64,000 bases of DNA from Brevibacterium ravenspurgense. GTDB taxonomy: Bacteria > Actinomycetota > Actinomycetes > Actinomycetales > Brevibacteriaceae. Location: assembly GCF_001584615.1 (NCBI RefSeq), contig NZ_LQQC01000012.1, positions 186,001 to 250,000 on the forward strand, read 5' to 3'. The translations under genes were made by a program, and so were the position numbers. Positions 1 through 8,489 of the stretch are shown piece by piece. The notes beneath the pieces were generated by a model that did no database searches, was not told where the DNA came from, and saw only the letters and a program-made list of their open reading frames with translations. The first letter of the stretch is position 1. Each line of letters begins with the position of its first letter.

Positions 1-14
1 CGGTGGCGCAGGCG

Positions 15-1880
15 CTAGCTGTCTGCGCCCCCTGCGTCAGTTGCCGCCTCGGCCCGCAACGCCTCGACAAGCGCATCGTGTGCGTCCCAGATTTCGCGCG
101 GCATATCGGGCAGCTCGCGCAGGTGCTCAGCGCGGTGATCGGTTTCCTGCAGCCAGCGTTCAACGTCAACCCGCAGCAGTTTGTCGAGATCCGCCGCGTC
201 GATTTCGAGACCGGTAAAGTCGAGCTCTTCAACAAGCGGGAGCACGCCGATCGGGGTTTTGCGTCCCTTGACTTTGCCGTCGCGGTACTGTGTGAGCCAG
301 TTCAGCGCGCGCAGGTTCTCGCGGAAGCCCGGCCACAGGTAACGACCGGTTTCGGGTTCGCGCTGGAACCAGTTGACGTGGGCAAACATCGGCATCTCTT
401 TCAGCTGCCCGAGCACTTTAAGCCAGTGTTCGGCGTAGCGACCCTCGGAGTACGAGAAGAACGGACGCATCGACATCGGGTCGTAACGCAGCTGCCCGTC
501 AAGCCCGTCCGCTGCGAAAGTCGCCTCGGCGCCGAGTGTCAGCCCGTCGTAGACGCCATCAACAAGGTTGTCGATTGCGCGGATCAGCGGTTCACGATCG
601 CGGGTGCGGCCACCGAAGATAATCGCGTCAACGACCACGCCCTCGGGTTTGGAGACGTCTTCGGCGAGGTTCGGGATGCGCTCCAGCGGAATAGTGAAGC
701 GGCTGTTCGGGTGCGCCCACGGTTCGTTTTGCTGCTCGGCGGTGCGGTCGGTGATTTTCGCGCCGGTCCAGTCGAGCCACCCTGCCGGGTCGGCCGGGGG
801 TTCGGGGGTGAGACCCTCCCACCACACCTCGCCGGTGACTTCGTTGTAGGCGGTGTTGGTGAAGATCGTGCCCGATCCCTCAGCGATTGCCGCCATCGCG
901 GTGGGGTTGGAACCCTCGTTGGTGTCTTTTGCGACACCGAAGGCACCGTTTTCGGGGTTGATGGCACGGAGTTTCCCTTCGTCGTCAACCCACATCCAGG
1001 CGATGTCGTCGCCGTAAAAATCAACGCGGTAGCGGTCGCCGAGTCCGTTTGGCGGCAGCGTCATCGCGAGGTTGGTTTTCCCTGACGCGCTCGGGAAGCC
1101 GCCGCACACGTGCGTGGTGACGCCGGTTTCACGGTCGTGGATCCCAAGCAGCAGGAACTGCTCCGCGAGGAACTTCCCTGAGGCGTAACCGTCGTAGGAC
1201 GCCTGGCGCAGACCGTGGGCGATTTTACCAAGCAGCGCGTTGCCGCCGTACGCGGAGCCGAAGTGCAAAATGGTGCGCTCGTCTGCGACGGTCACAAACA
1301 TCCGCTCGTCGGCGTCGGTGCCCTGCTGCAGCGCGGTCAGGTCACCGGTGACGTGCACACCGCGCACGAAGAAGTCCTGGTCGCTGACACCGTCGAAGTG
1401 CTCAATTCCGACGCGGGCCATGCGGATCATCTGCAGCACCACGTTGCGGTCGTCGGTGAGCTCAACTCCGAGCGCGAAGTTCGCAAGCGGGGTGCCGGGA
1501 GGGGCCATCAGGTACGGCACCACGTACATGGTTTTACCCGCCGAAGCGCCGCGCATGCGGCTCGTCAGCAGCGGTTTGACCTCGCTTGAGTGGCGCCAGT
1601 TGTTGTAGCGCCCGCGATCCGCCTCGTCAGCCGTGGCGACAAAGGTGCGCTCTTCGGTGCGGGCGGTGTCTTTCGGGTGTGACCGTGAGTAGTAGCGACC
1701 TTTGCCTGCGCGGAGCATTTCGCCGGCGGCGATGGCCTCTTCGAGCAGCCTGGCGTCATCCGCTGCTGAGACGAGCTCGATCTTTTCAGGATTGGTGATC
1801 TCTGCCCACTCGCTCACAAAAGCGCGAACGCTTTCCACGTGAATCTCTGGAGGAACTTGAAATTGCTTGGATGCGGTCAC
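15..1880 (-). CDS. pckG: Phosphoenolpyruvate carboxykinase (GTP)
   Basis: This enzyme converts oxaloacetate and GTP to phosphoenolpyruvate, CO2 and GDP in the cytoplasm, the entry step of gluconeogenesis. The 621-residue product has the normal length of the GTP-dependent family. The substrate-binding segment GRYYSRSHPKDTART is at about residues 61-75, and the P-loop FPSASGKTN at about 262-270 follows directly on the reactive cysteine (THVCGG, Cys259). The start is a GTG behind a GAGGGCG ribosome-binding site. The gene is divergent from nrdI across 245 bases. Its stop codon is only 14 bases from the window edge, so its downstream neighbour cannot be seen. Identification is secure; regulation is not visible. 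Confidence 0.97.
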   Translation of the reverse strand: MTASKQFQVPPEIHVESVRAFVSEWAEITNPEKIELVSAADDARLLEEAIAAGEMLRAGKGRYYSRSHPKDTARTEERTFVATADEADRGRYNNWRHSSEVKPLLTSRMRGASAGKTMYVVPYLMAPPGTPLANFALGVELTDDRNVVLQMIRMARVGIEHFDGVSDQDFFVRGVHVTGDLTALQQGTDADERMFVTVADERTILHFGSAYGGNALLGKIAHGLRQASYDGYASGKFLAEQFLLLGIHDRETGVTTHVCGGFPSASGKTNLAMTLPPNGLGDRYRVDFYGDDIAWMWVDDEGKLRAINPENGAFGVAKDTNEGSNPTAMAAIAEGSGTIFTNTAYNEVTGEVWWEGLTPEPPADPAGWLDWTGAKITDRTAEQQNEPWAHPNSRFTIPLERIPNLAEDVSKPEGVVVDAIIFGGRTRDREPLIRAIDNLVDGVYDGLTLGAEATFAADGLDGQLRYDPMSMRPFFSYSEGRYAEHWLKVLGQLKEMPMFAHVNWFQREPETGRYLWPGFRENLRALNWLTQYRDGKVKGRKTPIGVLPLVEELDFTGLEIDAADLDKLLRVDVERWLQETDHRAEHLRELPDMPREIWDAHDALVEALRAEAATDAGGADS

Positions 1881-2021
1881 CAGGCGCCCTCATTCATTCT
1901 TTAGTTTCCGGGTCTCACTTGTGCTCTCTACCGTAGTACGTCGAGTCTGACAGCACCATAAGTATCCCCTTTGAGTCTTGGGTTCGGTATGACGTCGTCT
2001 GTACTTCGGCGTGTCGTAGTT

Positions 2022-2090
2022 TTGTGAGATTATTCGTGCTAAACACTATATGTGGTGCCCCGCAATGTGGGTCAGGACTAGATGTAGGGG
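2022..2090 (+). promoter_or_regulatory. nrd promoter with candidate paired NrdR boxes
   Basis: The sequence ACACTATATGTGGTG (from 2043) resembles the NrdR box consensus ACACWATATATWGTGT. A weaker copy, GGACTAGATGTAGGG, starts at 2075. The copies are 32 bases apart start to start, about three helical turns, which is the usual arrangement of NrdR box pairs. TTGTGA at 2022-2027 and CTATAT at 2046-2051 could be the -35 and -10 hexamers, so a bound repressor would cover the promoter. The second box matches at only about 10 of 15 positions, and nrdR itself is not in the window. The function is inferred. Confidence 0.5.
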
Positions 2091-2125
2091 TGGGATTGCT
2101 GAGGCGCAAATGCTGAGAGGAGAAC

Positions 2126-2641
2126 ATGCTGATGAGTGAACGCAGGGAAGGCCGAACACGAAGCGTCGCGGAGGTGCGAGTGCTCGAGGGGCAAGATTCA
2201 CCTGACCTGGTGTTTTTCTCGAGCGTTTCGGAGAACACCCTCCGCTTCGTCGAGAAGCTCGAGCGCCCGGCGGTGCGGATCCCACTCCGACCGCGCACAG
2301 AGGGAATGATCCGAGTGACCAGGCCCTACGTGCTCGTGGTTCCGACCTACGGCGGCGGAGCGCAGGCCGGGGCGGTGCCGCGGCAGGTGATTACGTTCCT
2401 GAACGATCCTGCAAACCGCGCGCTGATCCGCGGCGTGATTACCGCGGGGAACACCAACTTCGGTGAGCACTACTGCATCGCAGGACCGATCATCTCAGCC
2501 AAGTGCAAAGTTCCTGAGCTGTACCGCTTTGAACTTCTTGGCACCAACCGCGACGTTGCTCGAGTCAAGGCTGGTTTAGACGAATTTTGGGCACGACAGA
2601 ACACATTAGAAGCAGAAGCAAATGAGGAGGACGTCGCATGA
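2126..2641 (+). CDS. nrdI: NrdI flavodoxin-like protein of class Ib ribonucleotide reductase
   Basis: NrdI is a small FMN protein that supplies the oxidant used to assemble the dimanganese-tyrosyl cofactor of NrdF. The 171-residue product contains the family segments [17 protein letters not shown] (about residues 31-47), [18 protein letters not shown] and [13 protein letters not shown]. Its first 25 or so residues look like a poorly conserved extension. Two starts are possible: ATG at 2126 lies 3 bases from an AGGAG site, and ATG at 2132 lies 9 bases from it; the second has more normal spacing. The stop overlaps the nrdE start by 4 bases (ATGA), indicating translational coupling. No nrdH (redoxin) gene precedes it, unlike many nrdHIEF operons. 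Confidence 0.93.
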   Translation: MLMSERREGRTRSVAEVRVLEGQDSPDLVFFSSVSENTLRFVEKLERPAVRIPLRPRTEGMIRVTRPYVLVVPTYGGGAQAGAVPRQVITFLNDPANRALIRGVITAGNTNFGEHYCIAGPIISAKCKVPELYRFELLGTNRDVARVKAGLDEFWARQNTLEAEANEEDVA

Positions 2642-4812
2642 CGATCGCCACACCATCAGAAACAACCACCCCCAACACTGCACGGGTTGGCGGGGTCGGC
2701 GAGCGGAAGGACTACCACGCGCTCAACGCCCAGCTGAACCTGTTTGCGGCGGACGGGTCGATCCAGTTTGACAAGGATCACGAAGCGGCGGAGGCCTACC
2801 TGAACCAGCAGGTCATCCCGAACACGAAGCAGTTCGCTTCGGTGTGGGAACGCCTGGAGTGGCTGATCGAAAACGAGTACTACGAAGCCGAATACCTGCG
2901 CGCCTACGACAAGGACTTCGTCGAGCGCCTCCACGAACAGGCCGACGCTTTCGGGCACAAGTTCCAGACCTTCCTCGGTGCGTTTAAGTTCTTCACCTCC
3001 TACGCGCTGAAAACCTTCGACGGCAGCCTCTTCCTCGAAAACTTCGAGCAGCGAGTTGTTGCCACGGCGCTGTTCCTCGGTCAGGGTGACGAGGAACTGG
3101 CTTCGAAGACGGTCACCGAGATCCTCTCGGGCCGTTTCCAGCCGGCAACTCCGACGTTCTTGAACGCGGGTAAGAAACAGCGCGGCGAGCTCGTGTCGTG
3201 CTTCCTGCTGCGCGTTGAAGACAATCTCGAATCGATTGGCCGCAGCGTTAACTCTGCGCTGCAGCTGTCCAAGCGCGGCGGCGGTGTGGCGCTGCTGCTG
3301 TCAAACCTCCGCGAGGCGGGTGCCCCGATTAAGCAGGTCGAGAACCAGGCTTCCGGTGTTGTTCCCGTGATGAAGATCCTCGAAGACAGCTTCAGCTACG
3401 CGAACCAGCTCGGCGCTCGCCAGGGCGCAGGCGCTGCGTACCTGCACGCGCACCACCCCGACATTATGCGGTTCCTCGACACGAAGCGTGAAAACGCTGA
3501 CGAGAAGATCCGCATTAAGACCCTGTCGGTTGGGGTTGTGATTCCGGATGTGACCTTCGAACTGGCTAAGCAGAACAAAGATATGCACCTGTTTAGCCCC
3601 TACGATGTGCTTCGCGAAACCGGTATTCCGCTTTCGGATCAGTCAATCACCGAGCGCTACGACGAGTTCGTCGCGAACCCGCGGATCCGCAAGACCACGA
3701 TCAGCGCGCGCGAGTTCTTCAAGGCCCTCGCTGAGCTGCAGTTCGAGTCGGGCTACCCGTACGTGCTGTTCGAAGACACTGTGAACCGTGCGAACCCGCT
3801 CGAGGGGCGCATCAACATGTCGAACCTGTGCTCGGAGATTCTGCAGGTGAACACCGCCTCTGAGTACGACGCCGCAATCGGGTACGAGACGATCGGTCAC
3901 GACATTTCGTGCAACCTCGGCTCGCTGAACATTGCGCAGGCAATGGCCAGCCCGGATTTCGGCGCAACCGTTGAGATTGCGGTGCGGGCGCTGACGAGTG
4001 TGTCGGATCAGACCGACATTCAGGCGGTGCCGTCAATTGCCGAGGGTAACCGTGCGTCACACGCCATCGGCCTCGGCCAGATGAACCTGCATGGCTACCT
4101 CGCTTCGCAGCGCATCCACTACGGCAGCGAAGAGGGAATTGACTTCACCGACGCGTACTTCCGCACGGTGACCTACCACGCGCTGCGCGCTTCGAACCAG
4201 CTGGCGATTGACCGCGGTGCGACCTTCGCGGGCTTCGAGAAGAGCGACTACGCTGACGGCAGCTACTTCGACCGTTACACGGCCGAGGAGTGGGTGCCAG
4301 AAACCGCGCGGGTGCGTGAGCTCTTCGCCGAGGCTGGAGTTGCGCTGCCGACGGTTGCGGACTGGGAACAGCTGCGCGAGTCGATCCGCGAACACGGTAT
4401 CTACAACGCGTACCTGCAGGCGGTGCCACCGACCGGGTCGATTAGCTACGTGAACAACTCGACGGCTTCGATCCACCCGATCGCCTCGAAGATTGAGATT
4501 CGTAAAGAGGGCAAGCTCGGCCGCGTGTACTACCCGGCTCCGCACATGACAAACGACAACCTCGAGTTCTTCGAAGACGCCTACGAAATCGGCGCCGAGA
4601 AGATCATCGACACCTACGCTGCTGCGACCAAGCACGTGGATCAGGGTCTGTCGCTCACGCTGTTCTTTAAAGACGAGGCGACCACTCGCGACATCAACCG
4701 CGCGCAGATCTACGCGTGGCGCAAGGGCATCAAGACGCTGTACTACATCCGCCTGCGCCAGCCCGCGCTCGAGGGAACCGAGATCGAAGGCTGCGTTTCC
4801 TGCGCGCTGTAG
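2638..4812 (+). CDS. nrdE: Class Ib ribonucleoside-diphosphate reductase, alpha subunit
   Basis: The large subunit reduces ribonucleoside diphosphates to deoxyribonucleotides, using a radical supplied by NrdF. The 724-residue length is typical of NrdE. The redox cysteines are visible at Cys188 (ELVSCFLL) and Cys425 ([10 protein letters not shown]). The radical site is NLCSE at 396-400, with Asn396, Cys398 and Glu400. The C-terminal tail GCVSCAL carries the pair of cysteines that are re-reduced by a redoxin. There is no long N-terminal ATP cone, as expected for class Ib. The gene overlaps nrdI by 4 bases and is followed by nrdF after 114 bases. Confidence 0.97.
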   Translation: MTIATPSETTTPNTARVGGVGERKDYHALNAQLNLFAADGSIQFDKDHEAAEAYLNQQVIPNTKQFASVWERLEWLIENEYYEAEYLRAYDKDFVERLHEQADAFGHKFQTFLGAFKFFTSYALKTFDGSLFLENFEQRVVATALFLGQGDEELASKTVTEILSGRFQPATPTFLNAGKKQRGELVSCFLLRVEDNLESIGRSVNSALQLSKRGGGVALLLSNLREAGAPIKQVENQASGVVPVMKILEDSFSYANQLGARQGAGAAYLHAHHPDIMRFLDTKRENADEKIRIKTLSVGVVIPDVTFELAKQNKDMHLFSPYDVLRETGIPLSDQSITERYDEFVANPRIRKTTISAREFFKALAELQFESGYPYVLFEDTVNRANPLEGRINMSNLCSEILQVNTASEYDAAIGYETIGHDISCNLGSLNIAQAMASPDFGATVEIAVRALTSVSDQTDIQAVPSIAEGNRASHAIGLGQMNLHGYLASQRIHYGSEEGIDFTDAYFRTVTYHALRASNQLAIDRGATFAGFEKSDYADGSYFDRYTAEEWVPETARVRELFAEAGVALPTVADWEQLRESIREHGIYNAYLQAVPPTGSISYVNNSTASIHPIASKIEIRKEGKLGRVYYPAPHMTNDNLEFFEDAYEIGAEKIIDTYAAATKHVDQGLSLTLFFKDEATTRDINRAQIYAWRKGIKTLYYIRLRQPALEGTEIEGCVSCAL

Positions 4813-4926
4813 TCGCGTTCGCGCCCGCGTGTGCGCCCGTGCTGGGCCCTGCTCTTTCTGTACTCCGCCCTGCGCGCTCCGCGCACTGACCACCAGACAC
4901 CACTAGTGAAAGAGCTTTATTGAACT

Positions 4927-5955
4927 ATGACTGATCCGTTGAACACCGACCGCCCGCTGCAAGAGATCTCGGTCACCCCGCCGTCGTACCGCCACGACCC
5001 GACAGCCCGGTTGCGCCCCATTAACTGGAACCGCGTCACCGACGACAAAGACCTCGAGGTGTGGAACCGTCTGACCGCGAACTTCTGGCTGCCAGAGAAG
5101 GTGCCGCTGTCAAACGACATCCCCGCGTGGCAGAAAATGACCCAGGAAGAGCGCACCCTCACGATGCGCGTCTTCACCGGTCTGACCATGCTCGACACCG
5201 TGCAGGCAACTGTCGGTGAGATCGTGCAGATCCAAGACTCCCGCACCGAACACGAAGAGGCCGTCTACACCAACATTGCGTTCATGCAGTCGGTGCACGC
5301 CCGCTCGTACTCCTCGGTGTTCTCAACGCTGACGAGCACCCCGGAAATCGACGACGCCTACCGCTGGGCAGTTGCCAACGATCTGCTGCAGGAACGCTGC
5401 AAGAAGGTGCTGCACCACTACTACGGCGATGATCCGCTCAAGCGTAAAGTGTCTTCGACGCTGCTGTCGTCGCTGCTGCTGTACGCAGGGTTCTACCTGC
5501 CGCTGCACTTCTCGGTGCACGCGACGCTGACGAACACCGCAGACATGATCCGCCTGATTCTGCGTGACAAGGCAGTGCATGGTTACTACTCGGGTTACAA
5601 GTACCAGCGCGGACTCGAGACGCAGAGCAAAGAGCGTCAGGAAGAGATGCGCAAGTTCACCTTCGACCTGCTGGAAGAGCTCTACGAGCTTGAGCTGCAG
5701 TACTCGGGTGAGCTGTACGAGCCGCTCGGCCTGATGGACGACGTTGCCGTGTTCGTGCGTTACAACGCGAACAAGGCGCTGATGAACCTCGGTTACCCGT
5801 CGCGGTTTACCGCTGAAGAGACCGAAGTGAACCCTGAGATTCTCGCGGCGCTGTCACCTGGCAGCAACGAAAACCACGACTTCTTCAGTGGATCAGGATC
5901 GAGCTACATCATCGGTAAGGGCGAAGACACCACCGACGACGACTGGGACTTCTAG
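4927..5955 (+). CDS. nrdF: Class Ib ribonucleoside-diphosphate reductase, beta subunit
   Basis: NrdF holds the dinuclear metal centre and tyrosyl radical that start catalysis in NrdE. The 342-residue product has the ferritin-like fold segments FWLPEKVPLSNDIPAWQ, TMLDTVQATVGE and AFMQSVHARSYSSVF. The last places the Glu-x-x-His ligands next to the radical Tyr. The acidic C-terminus (EDTTDDDWDF) is the tail that docks into the large subunit. It is the third gene of the nrdI-nrdE-nrdF operon, 114 bases after nrdE. An inverted repeat about 60 bases downstream probably ends the transcript. Confidence 0.96.
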   Translation: MTDPLNTDRPLQEISVTPPSYRHDPTARLRPINWNRVTDDKDLEVWNRLTANFWLPEKVPLSNDIPAWQKMTQEERTLTMRVFTGLTMLDTVQATVGEIVQIQDSRTEHEEAVYTNIAFMQSVHARSYSSVFSTLTSTPEIDDAYRWAVANDLLQERCKKVLHHYYGDDPLKRKVSSTLLSSLLLYAGFYLPLHFSVHATLTNTADMIRLILRDKAVHGYYSGYKYQRGLETQSKERQEEMRKFTFDLLEELYELELQYSGELYEPLGLMDDVAVFVRYNANKALMNLGYPSRFTAEETEVNPEILAALSPGSNENHDFFSGSGSSYIIGKGEDTTDDDWDF

Positions 5956-6014
5956 GCTCAAGGGCTTAACGGCTCGAGGGCTCAGCGGCTCGATTCGGGC
6001 CGCACCGTCCGAAT

Positions 6015-6072
6015 AGCGCACCGCGGGTTGGACGCTGGCACACGCCGGCAACCTTCCCGCGGTGCGCTGTTT
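6015..6072 (+). terminator. Inverted repeat after nrdF, probable terminator
   Basis: AGCGCACCGCGGG at 6015-6027 and CCCGCGGTGCGCT at 6056-6068 are perfect 13-base inverted arms around a 28-base loop, followed by GTTTTG. The position, about 60 bases after nrdF and before the operators of the next gene, fits the end of the nrd operon. The long loop makes it an imperfect intrinsic terminator. Confidence 0.55.
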
Positions 6073-6094
6073 TGTGCCCGAGCCAGCGCGATTC

Positions 6095-6114
6095 TTGTCG
6101 ACTATGATCGACAA
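6095..6114 (+). promoter_or_regulatory. Inverted-repeat operator, copy 1, upstream of DUF4143 ATPase
   Basis: The site reads TTGTCGA-CTATGA-TCGACAA: perfect 7-base inverted arms around a 6-base spacer, with TATGAT overlapping the spacer and right arm as a possible -10 hexamer. A second copy lies exactly 40 bases downstream. The regulator is unknown. Confidence 0.6.
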
Positions 6115-6134
6115 AACCTCCGCAAAGTAGCAGC

Positions 6135-6154
6135 TTGTCGACTATACTCGACAA
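6135..6154 (+). promoter_or_regulatory. Inverted-repeat operator, copy 2, upstream of DUF4143 ATPase
   Basis: The site reads TTGTCGA-CTATAC-TCGACAA, with the same arms as copy 1 and TATACT as the possible -10 hexamer. It ends 16 bases before the preferred GTG start at 6171. Any transcript starting here would have a very short leader, so a bound protein would block transcription. Confidence 0.6.
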
Positions 6155-6170
6155 AACAGGGAGGTTTGTG

Positions 6171-7391
6171 GTGGACAGAATCATTGAACGCCCGAGATAC
6201 TTTTCGCGGATCCAGCCCTTTATCGACAAACCCCTCGTGAAGGTGCTCACCGGTGTGCGTCGCTCCGGCAAATCTACGATTCTGCAGCAGCTGCAAGAAG
6301 TGATTCGCGCGGGCAGCGCTGATCCACAAGTGTTTGCGATGAATTTTGAGTCCGCTGACGGGCTTCACATCACAGACGCAGCGGCGCTGCTACGGCGCAT
6401 CGAAGCCGAAAACCTCAACAAAAACACCCGCGCGTATTTCTTCTTTGACGAAATTCAGCAGGTCGCCGACTGGGAGAAAGCCATCAACGCGATCCGCGTC
6501 GACTATGACGCAGATATCTATGTCACCGGGTCGAATTCGCGCATGCTTTCCGGTGATCTCGCCACACATCTTGCCGGTCGCTACGTTGAGTTCTTGATCC
6601 AACCGTTTTCGTTTGCGGAATTTGTCGAGCTGCACCGCCAAAGCGACCGCACACTGAGCGAACACTTCCAGCACTTTGTGCAGTTCGGCGGTTTCCCGGC
6701 GTTGAAATACTTCAACCTCGACCGGGAACCCTCGCTCGACTACCTTGACTCGGTGTACAACTCGGTTGTGCTCAAAGACGTGATTGAGTATCACCAGATC
6801 CGCGACGTCGACATTTTTCACCGCATCGTCGGTTACTGCTTCGCAAATATTGGAAAAACCTTCTCGGCGCAGTCACTGGTGCGTTTTTTCAAAAGCGAGG
6901 GGCGCACCGTTTCGGTTGATACCGTATTGAACTACCTTGAGTTTTGCGTGAACGCTTTCTTGATTTATCGGGTTCCGCGCTTTGACATTGCGGGGAAGGC
7001 GAGGCTTCGGGCAACTGAGAAGTACTATGCGGTGGATCACGGTTTTCGTGAAACGCTCGGCCTTTCGAACCAGGCCGACATTGAGCTGACCCTCGAAAAC
7101 ATCGTGTGCGTGGAGCTGCTTGCGCGCGGGTACGAGGTAAGTGTCGGAAGAGCCGGCGCGCGCGAGATTGACTTCATCGCCCGCAAAGGTTCCGACACCG
7201 AGTACTTCCAGGTGAGTTACCTGCTCGGCAGCCAAAACACCGTCGACCGCGAGTTCGGTGCCCTTCGCGGGGTTACCGACAACTTCCCGAAAACCGTGCT
7301 GAGCATGGACCAGTTCGACATGAGCCGCGACGGGATCCAACACAAAAACATTATCGAGTGGCTTGTCGAGCCCTCACCGTTGCACAGCTAG
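6171..7391 (+). CDS. DUF4143-type AAA-like ATPase (COG1373 family)
   Basis: The product is about 406 residues. The N-terminal P-loop segment LTGVRRSGKSTILQQL (about residues 27-42) and the Walker B-like YFFFDEIQQV mark an AAA-like ATPase. The C-terminal half, from LKDVIEYHQIRD to the nuclease-like stretch GAREIDFIARKG, fits the DUF4143 domain of COG1373 proteins. Their biological role is not settled. I prefer GTG at 6171 because GGGAGG ends 6 bases before it. The frame stays open upstream to TTG at 6135, but that extension would be encoded by the operator sequence. It is a single gene flanked by a terminator-like repeat and a long repeat-rich spacer, suggesting an accessory gene. Confidence 0.8.
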   Translation: MDRIIERPRYFSRIQPFIDKPLVKVLTGVRRSGKSTILQQLQEVIRAGSADPQVFAMNFESADGLHITDAAALLRRIEAENLNKNTRAYFFFDEIQQVADWEKAINAIRVDYDADIYVTGSNSRMLSGDLATHLAGRYVEFLIQPFSFAEFVELHRQSDRTLSEHFQHFVQFGGFPALKYFNLDREPSLDYLDSVYNSVVLKDVIEYHQIRDVDIFHRIVGYCFANIGKTFSAQSLVRFFKSEGRTVSVDTVLNYLEFCVNAFLIYRVPRFDIAGKARLRATEKYYAVDHGFRETLGLSNQADIELTLENIVCVELLARGYEVSVGRAGAREIDFIARKGSDTEYFQVSYLLGSQNTVDREFGALRGVTDNFPKTVLSMDQFDMSRDGIQHKNIIEWLVEPSPLHS

Positions 7392-7513
7392 GTGTCATCG
7401 CCTAGCCTGAATACCAACATGACCGGTACCGCTACCCATTTTGGTGGGAGCCCAGGGCCGGTCTTTGTTTTTCTCGATCTAGCCGTCATGCTCCTGTTGG
7501 GGTTATAGGTCAG

Positions 7514-7643
7514 AATGTGTGGCAAAAATCCCGGTTTTCCCCTGTGTTTACGCGGCAGAATCGGGTTTCATCTTTTACCCACAAAACTTGTTACCTGGAC
7601 AAAATGTGTGGCATAAATAGCGTTCGTTGCCCGTGTTTACGCG
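7514..7643 (+). repeat. 41-base direct repeat, two copies 89 bases apart
   Basis: Copy 1 (7514-7554) and copy 2 (7603-7643) both begin AATGTGTGGCA and end GTGTTTACGCG. They have the same length and agree at about 32 of 41 positions. A third partial end, CCCGTGTTTA, follows copy 2. Substitutions without length change suggest an old duplication or selection on spacing. Confidence 0.6.
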
Positions 7644-7832
7644 CATTACCCGTGTTTAAGGTTTCATTTTTGCCAGTCTGGCTGAATGAACGTTCCTCAC
7701 TGCTGTCTGGTTTCAGGACATCGTTCACCCCTGCACCTGAGAATCGGCCTGCGGATGTCCCACGACATAGTTCCCACCCATATTCAGACGGCTCGACACC
7801 TTTTAGCCGGATTCTGCGCCTTAGGAGCAACT

Positions 7833-7930
7833 GCTAAAGGGAGTTTCGGTTGCTAAAGGGAGTCTCCGTGCCGCTAAAGCGAGGATTCGTGGCTAACGGG
7901 TGTTTCCCGGCTAACGGGTGTGGGGATGCA
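7833..7930 (+). repeat. Five tandem GCTAA-headed 18-21-base repeats
   Basis: GCTAAAGGGAG occurs at 7833 and 7852, GCTAAAGCGAG at 7873, and GCTAACGGGTG at 7892 and 7910. Most are followed by a TTTC/CTCC-like stretch. The spacings are 19, 21, 19 and 18 bases. A lone GCTAACG recurs at 7977. No function is evident. Confidence 0.6.
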
Positions 7931-7991
7931 GGACCTACAGCGGCGAAAGGGAAGGGTAAACGTGGGTACTGGACCCGCTAACGAAATGACG

Positions 7992-8029
7992 AAGGCCCCT
8001 CACCAGAGGTTTCCCTGGTGAGGGGCCTT
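7992..8029 (-). terminator. Terminator after the tRNA-Ala transcription unit
   Basis: AAGGCCCCTCACCAG (7992-8006) and CTGGTGAGGGGCCTT (8015-8029) form a perfect 15-base stem around an 8-base loop, 7 bases beyond the 3' end of tRNA-Ala. A T-rich CTTTCTCTT also follows on the plus strand, so it could act in both directions. Confidence 0.8.
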
Positions 8030-8036
8030 TCTCTTG

Positions 8037-8109
8037 TGGAGGTAAGGGGACTCGAACCCCTAACCCTCTGCTTGCAAAGCAGATGCGCTACCAATTGCGC
8101 CATACCCCC
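8037..8109 (-). tRNA. tRNA-Ala (anticodon TGC)
   Basis: The minus strand folds into a 73-base cloverleaf. The acceptor stem GGGGGTA pairs with TACCTCC, with discriminator A. The anticodon loop CTTTGCAAG carries TGC, and the T arm contains GGTTCGAGTCC. CCA is not encoded. It is the last element of the gyrA-side unit: tRNA-Ile, small peptide gene, tRNA-Ala. Confidence 0.96.
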
Positions 8110-8121
8110 AAGAGGTGAGTC

Positions 8122-8244
8122 TCATTCTACCCTGTCGGTGTACTGAGACCAAGTGCTGTGACCTTCCTGCCTCTTCTTGCGAAGAACCAAGACTGTCAGC
8201 AGTCCTGCTGCGGTCGTTGCCGCGGCACCAAACCACCTCTTCAC
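8122..8244 (-). CDS. DLW-39-family small protein between the tRNA genes
   Basis: A 40-residue frame lies between tRNA-Ile and tRNA-Ala on their strand. It starts at GTG with a strong GGAGGT site 5 bases upstream. The peptide begins MKRWFGAAATTAAGLLTVLV, a single hydrophobic segment, continues with a basic RKKRQ stretch and ends STWSQYTDRVE. This layout, and the position beside the gyrA-linked tRNAs, match the actinobacterial DLW-39 family, whose C-terminus usually reads DLW-x-E-x-TD. The function of the family is unknown. Here the DLW motif is degenerate (STW). It is too short for most gene callers. Confidence 0.75.
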   Translation of the reverse strand: MKRWFGAAATTAAGLLTVLVLRKKRQEGHSTWSQYTDRVE

Positions 8245-8270
8245 GAATACCTCCGATCTGAGTTGGTTCG

Positions 8271-8344
8271 TGGGCCTACGTGGACTTGAACCACGGACCT
8301 CTTCGTTATCAGCGAAGCGCTCTAACCGCCTGAGCTATAGGCCC
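8271..8344 (-). tRNA. tRNA-Ile (anticodon GAT)
   Basis: The minus strand folds into a 74-base cloverleaf. The acceptor stem GGGCCTA pairs with TAGGCCC, with discriminator A. The anticodon arm CTTCGCTGATAACGAAG gives GAT, and the T arm contains GTGGTTCAAGTCCAC. It follows the DUF3566 gene downstream of gyrA, a common actinobacterial arrangement. Confidence 0.96.
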
Positions 8345-8433
8345 CTTCGGGGTGAACCGAAAAACTACTATAGCCCCACGTCCCACACAATGCAAAATCG
8401 ACCTCAACCGTCCCCCAATCACACGAAAAACGC

Positions 8434-8457
8434 AGGCCCCGAGCGAACCCGGGGCCT
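8434..8457 (-). terminator. Terminator after the gyrB-gyrA-DUF3566 genes
   Basis: AGGCCCCG (8434-8441) and CGGGGCCT (8450-8457) form an 8-base GC stem. Read on the minus strand it is followed by GCGTTTTTCG, a T run. It lies 33 bases beyond the stop of the DUF3566 gene and would separate that mRNA from tRNA-Ile. Confidence 0.75.
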
Positions 8458-8489
8458 ACGTTTCTTCTGCGAAAACTGTGTTTCGAAGA

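Larger units (their letters stand above)
7392..8036. other. Repeat-rich intergenic spacer without a convincing gene
   Basis: These 645 bases separate the DUF4143 ATPase from tRNA-Ala. I see no frame with a credible ribosome-binding site and a recognisable product. The spacer holds a 41-base direct repeat in two copies 89 bases apart, five tandem GCTAA-headed 18-21-base units, and a strong terminator hairpin at its right end. The two repeats are listed separately. Confidence 0.6.

Noticed and set aside
6135..6170. TTG start at 6135 for the DUF4143 ATPase
   Set aside because: The extra 12 codons are the second operator sequence, and the ribosome-binding site lies after them. GTG 6171 is better.
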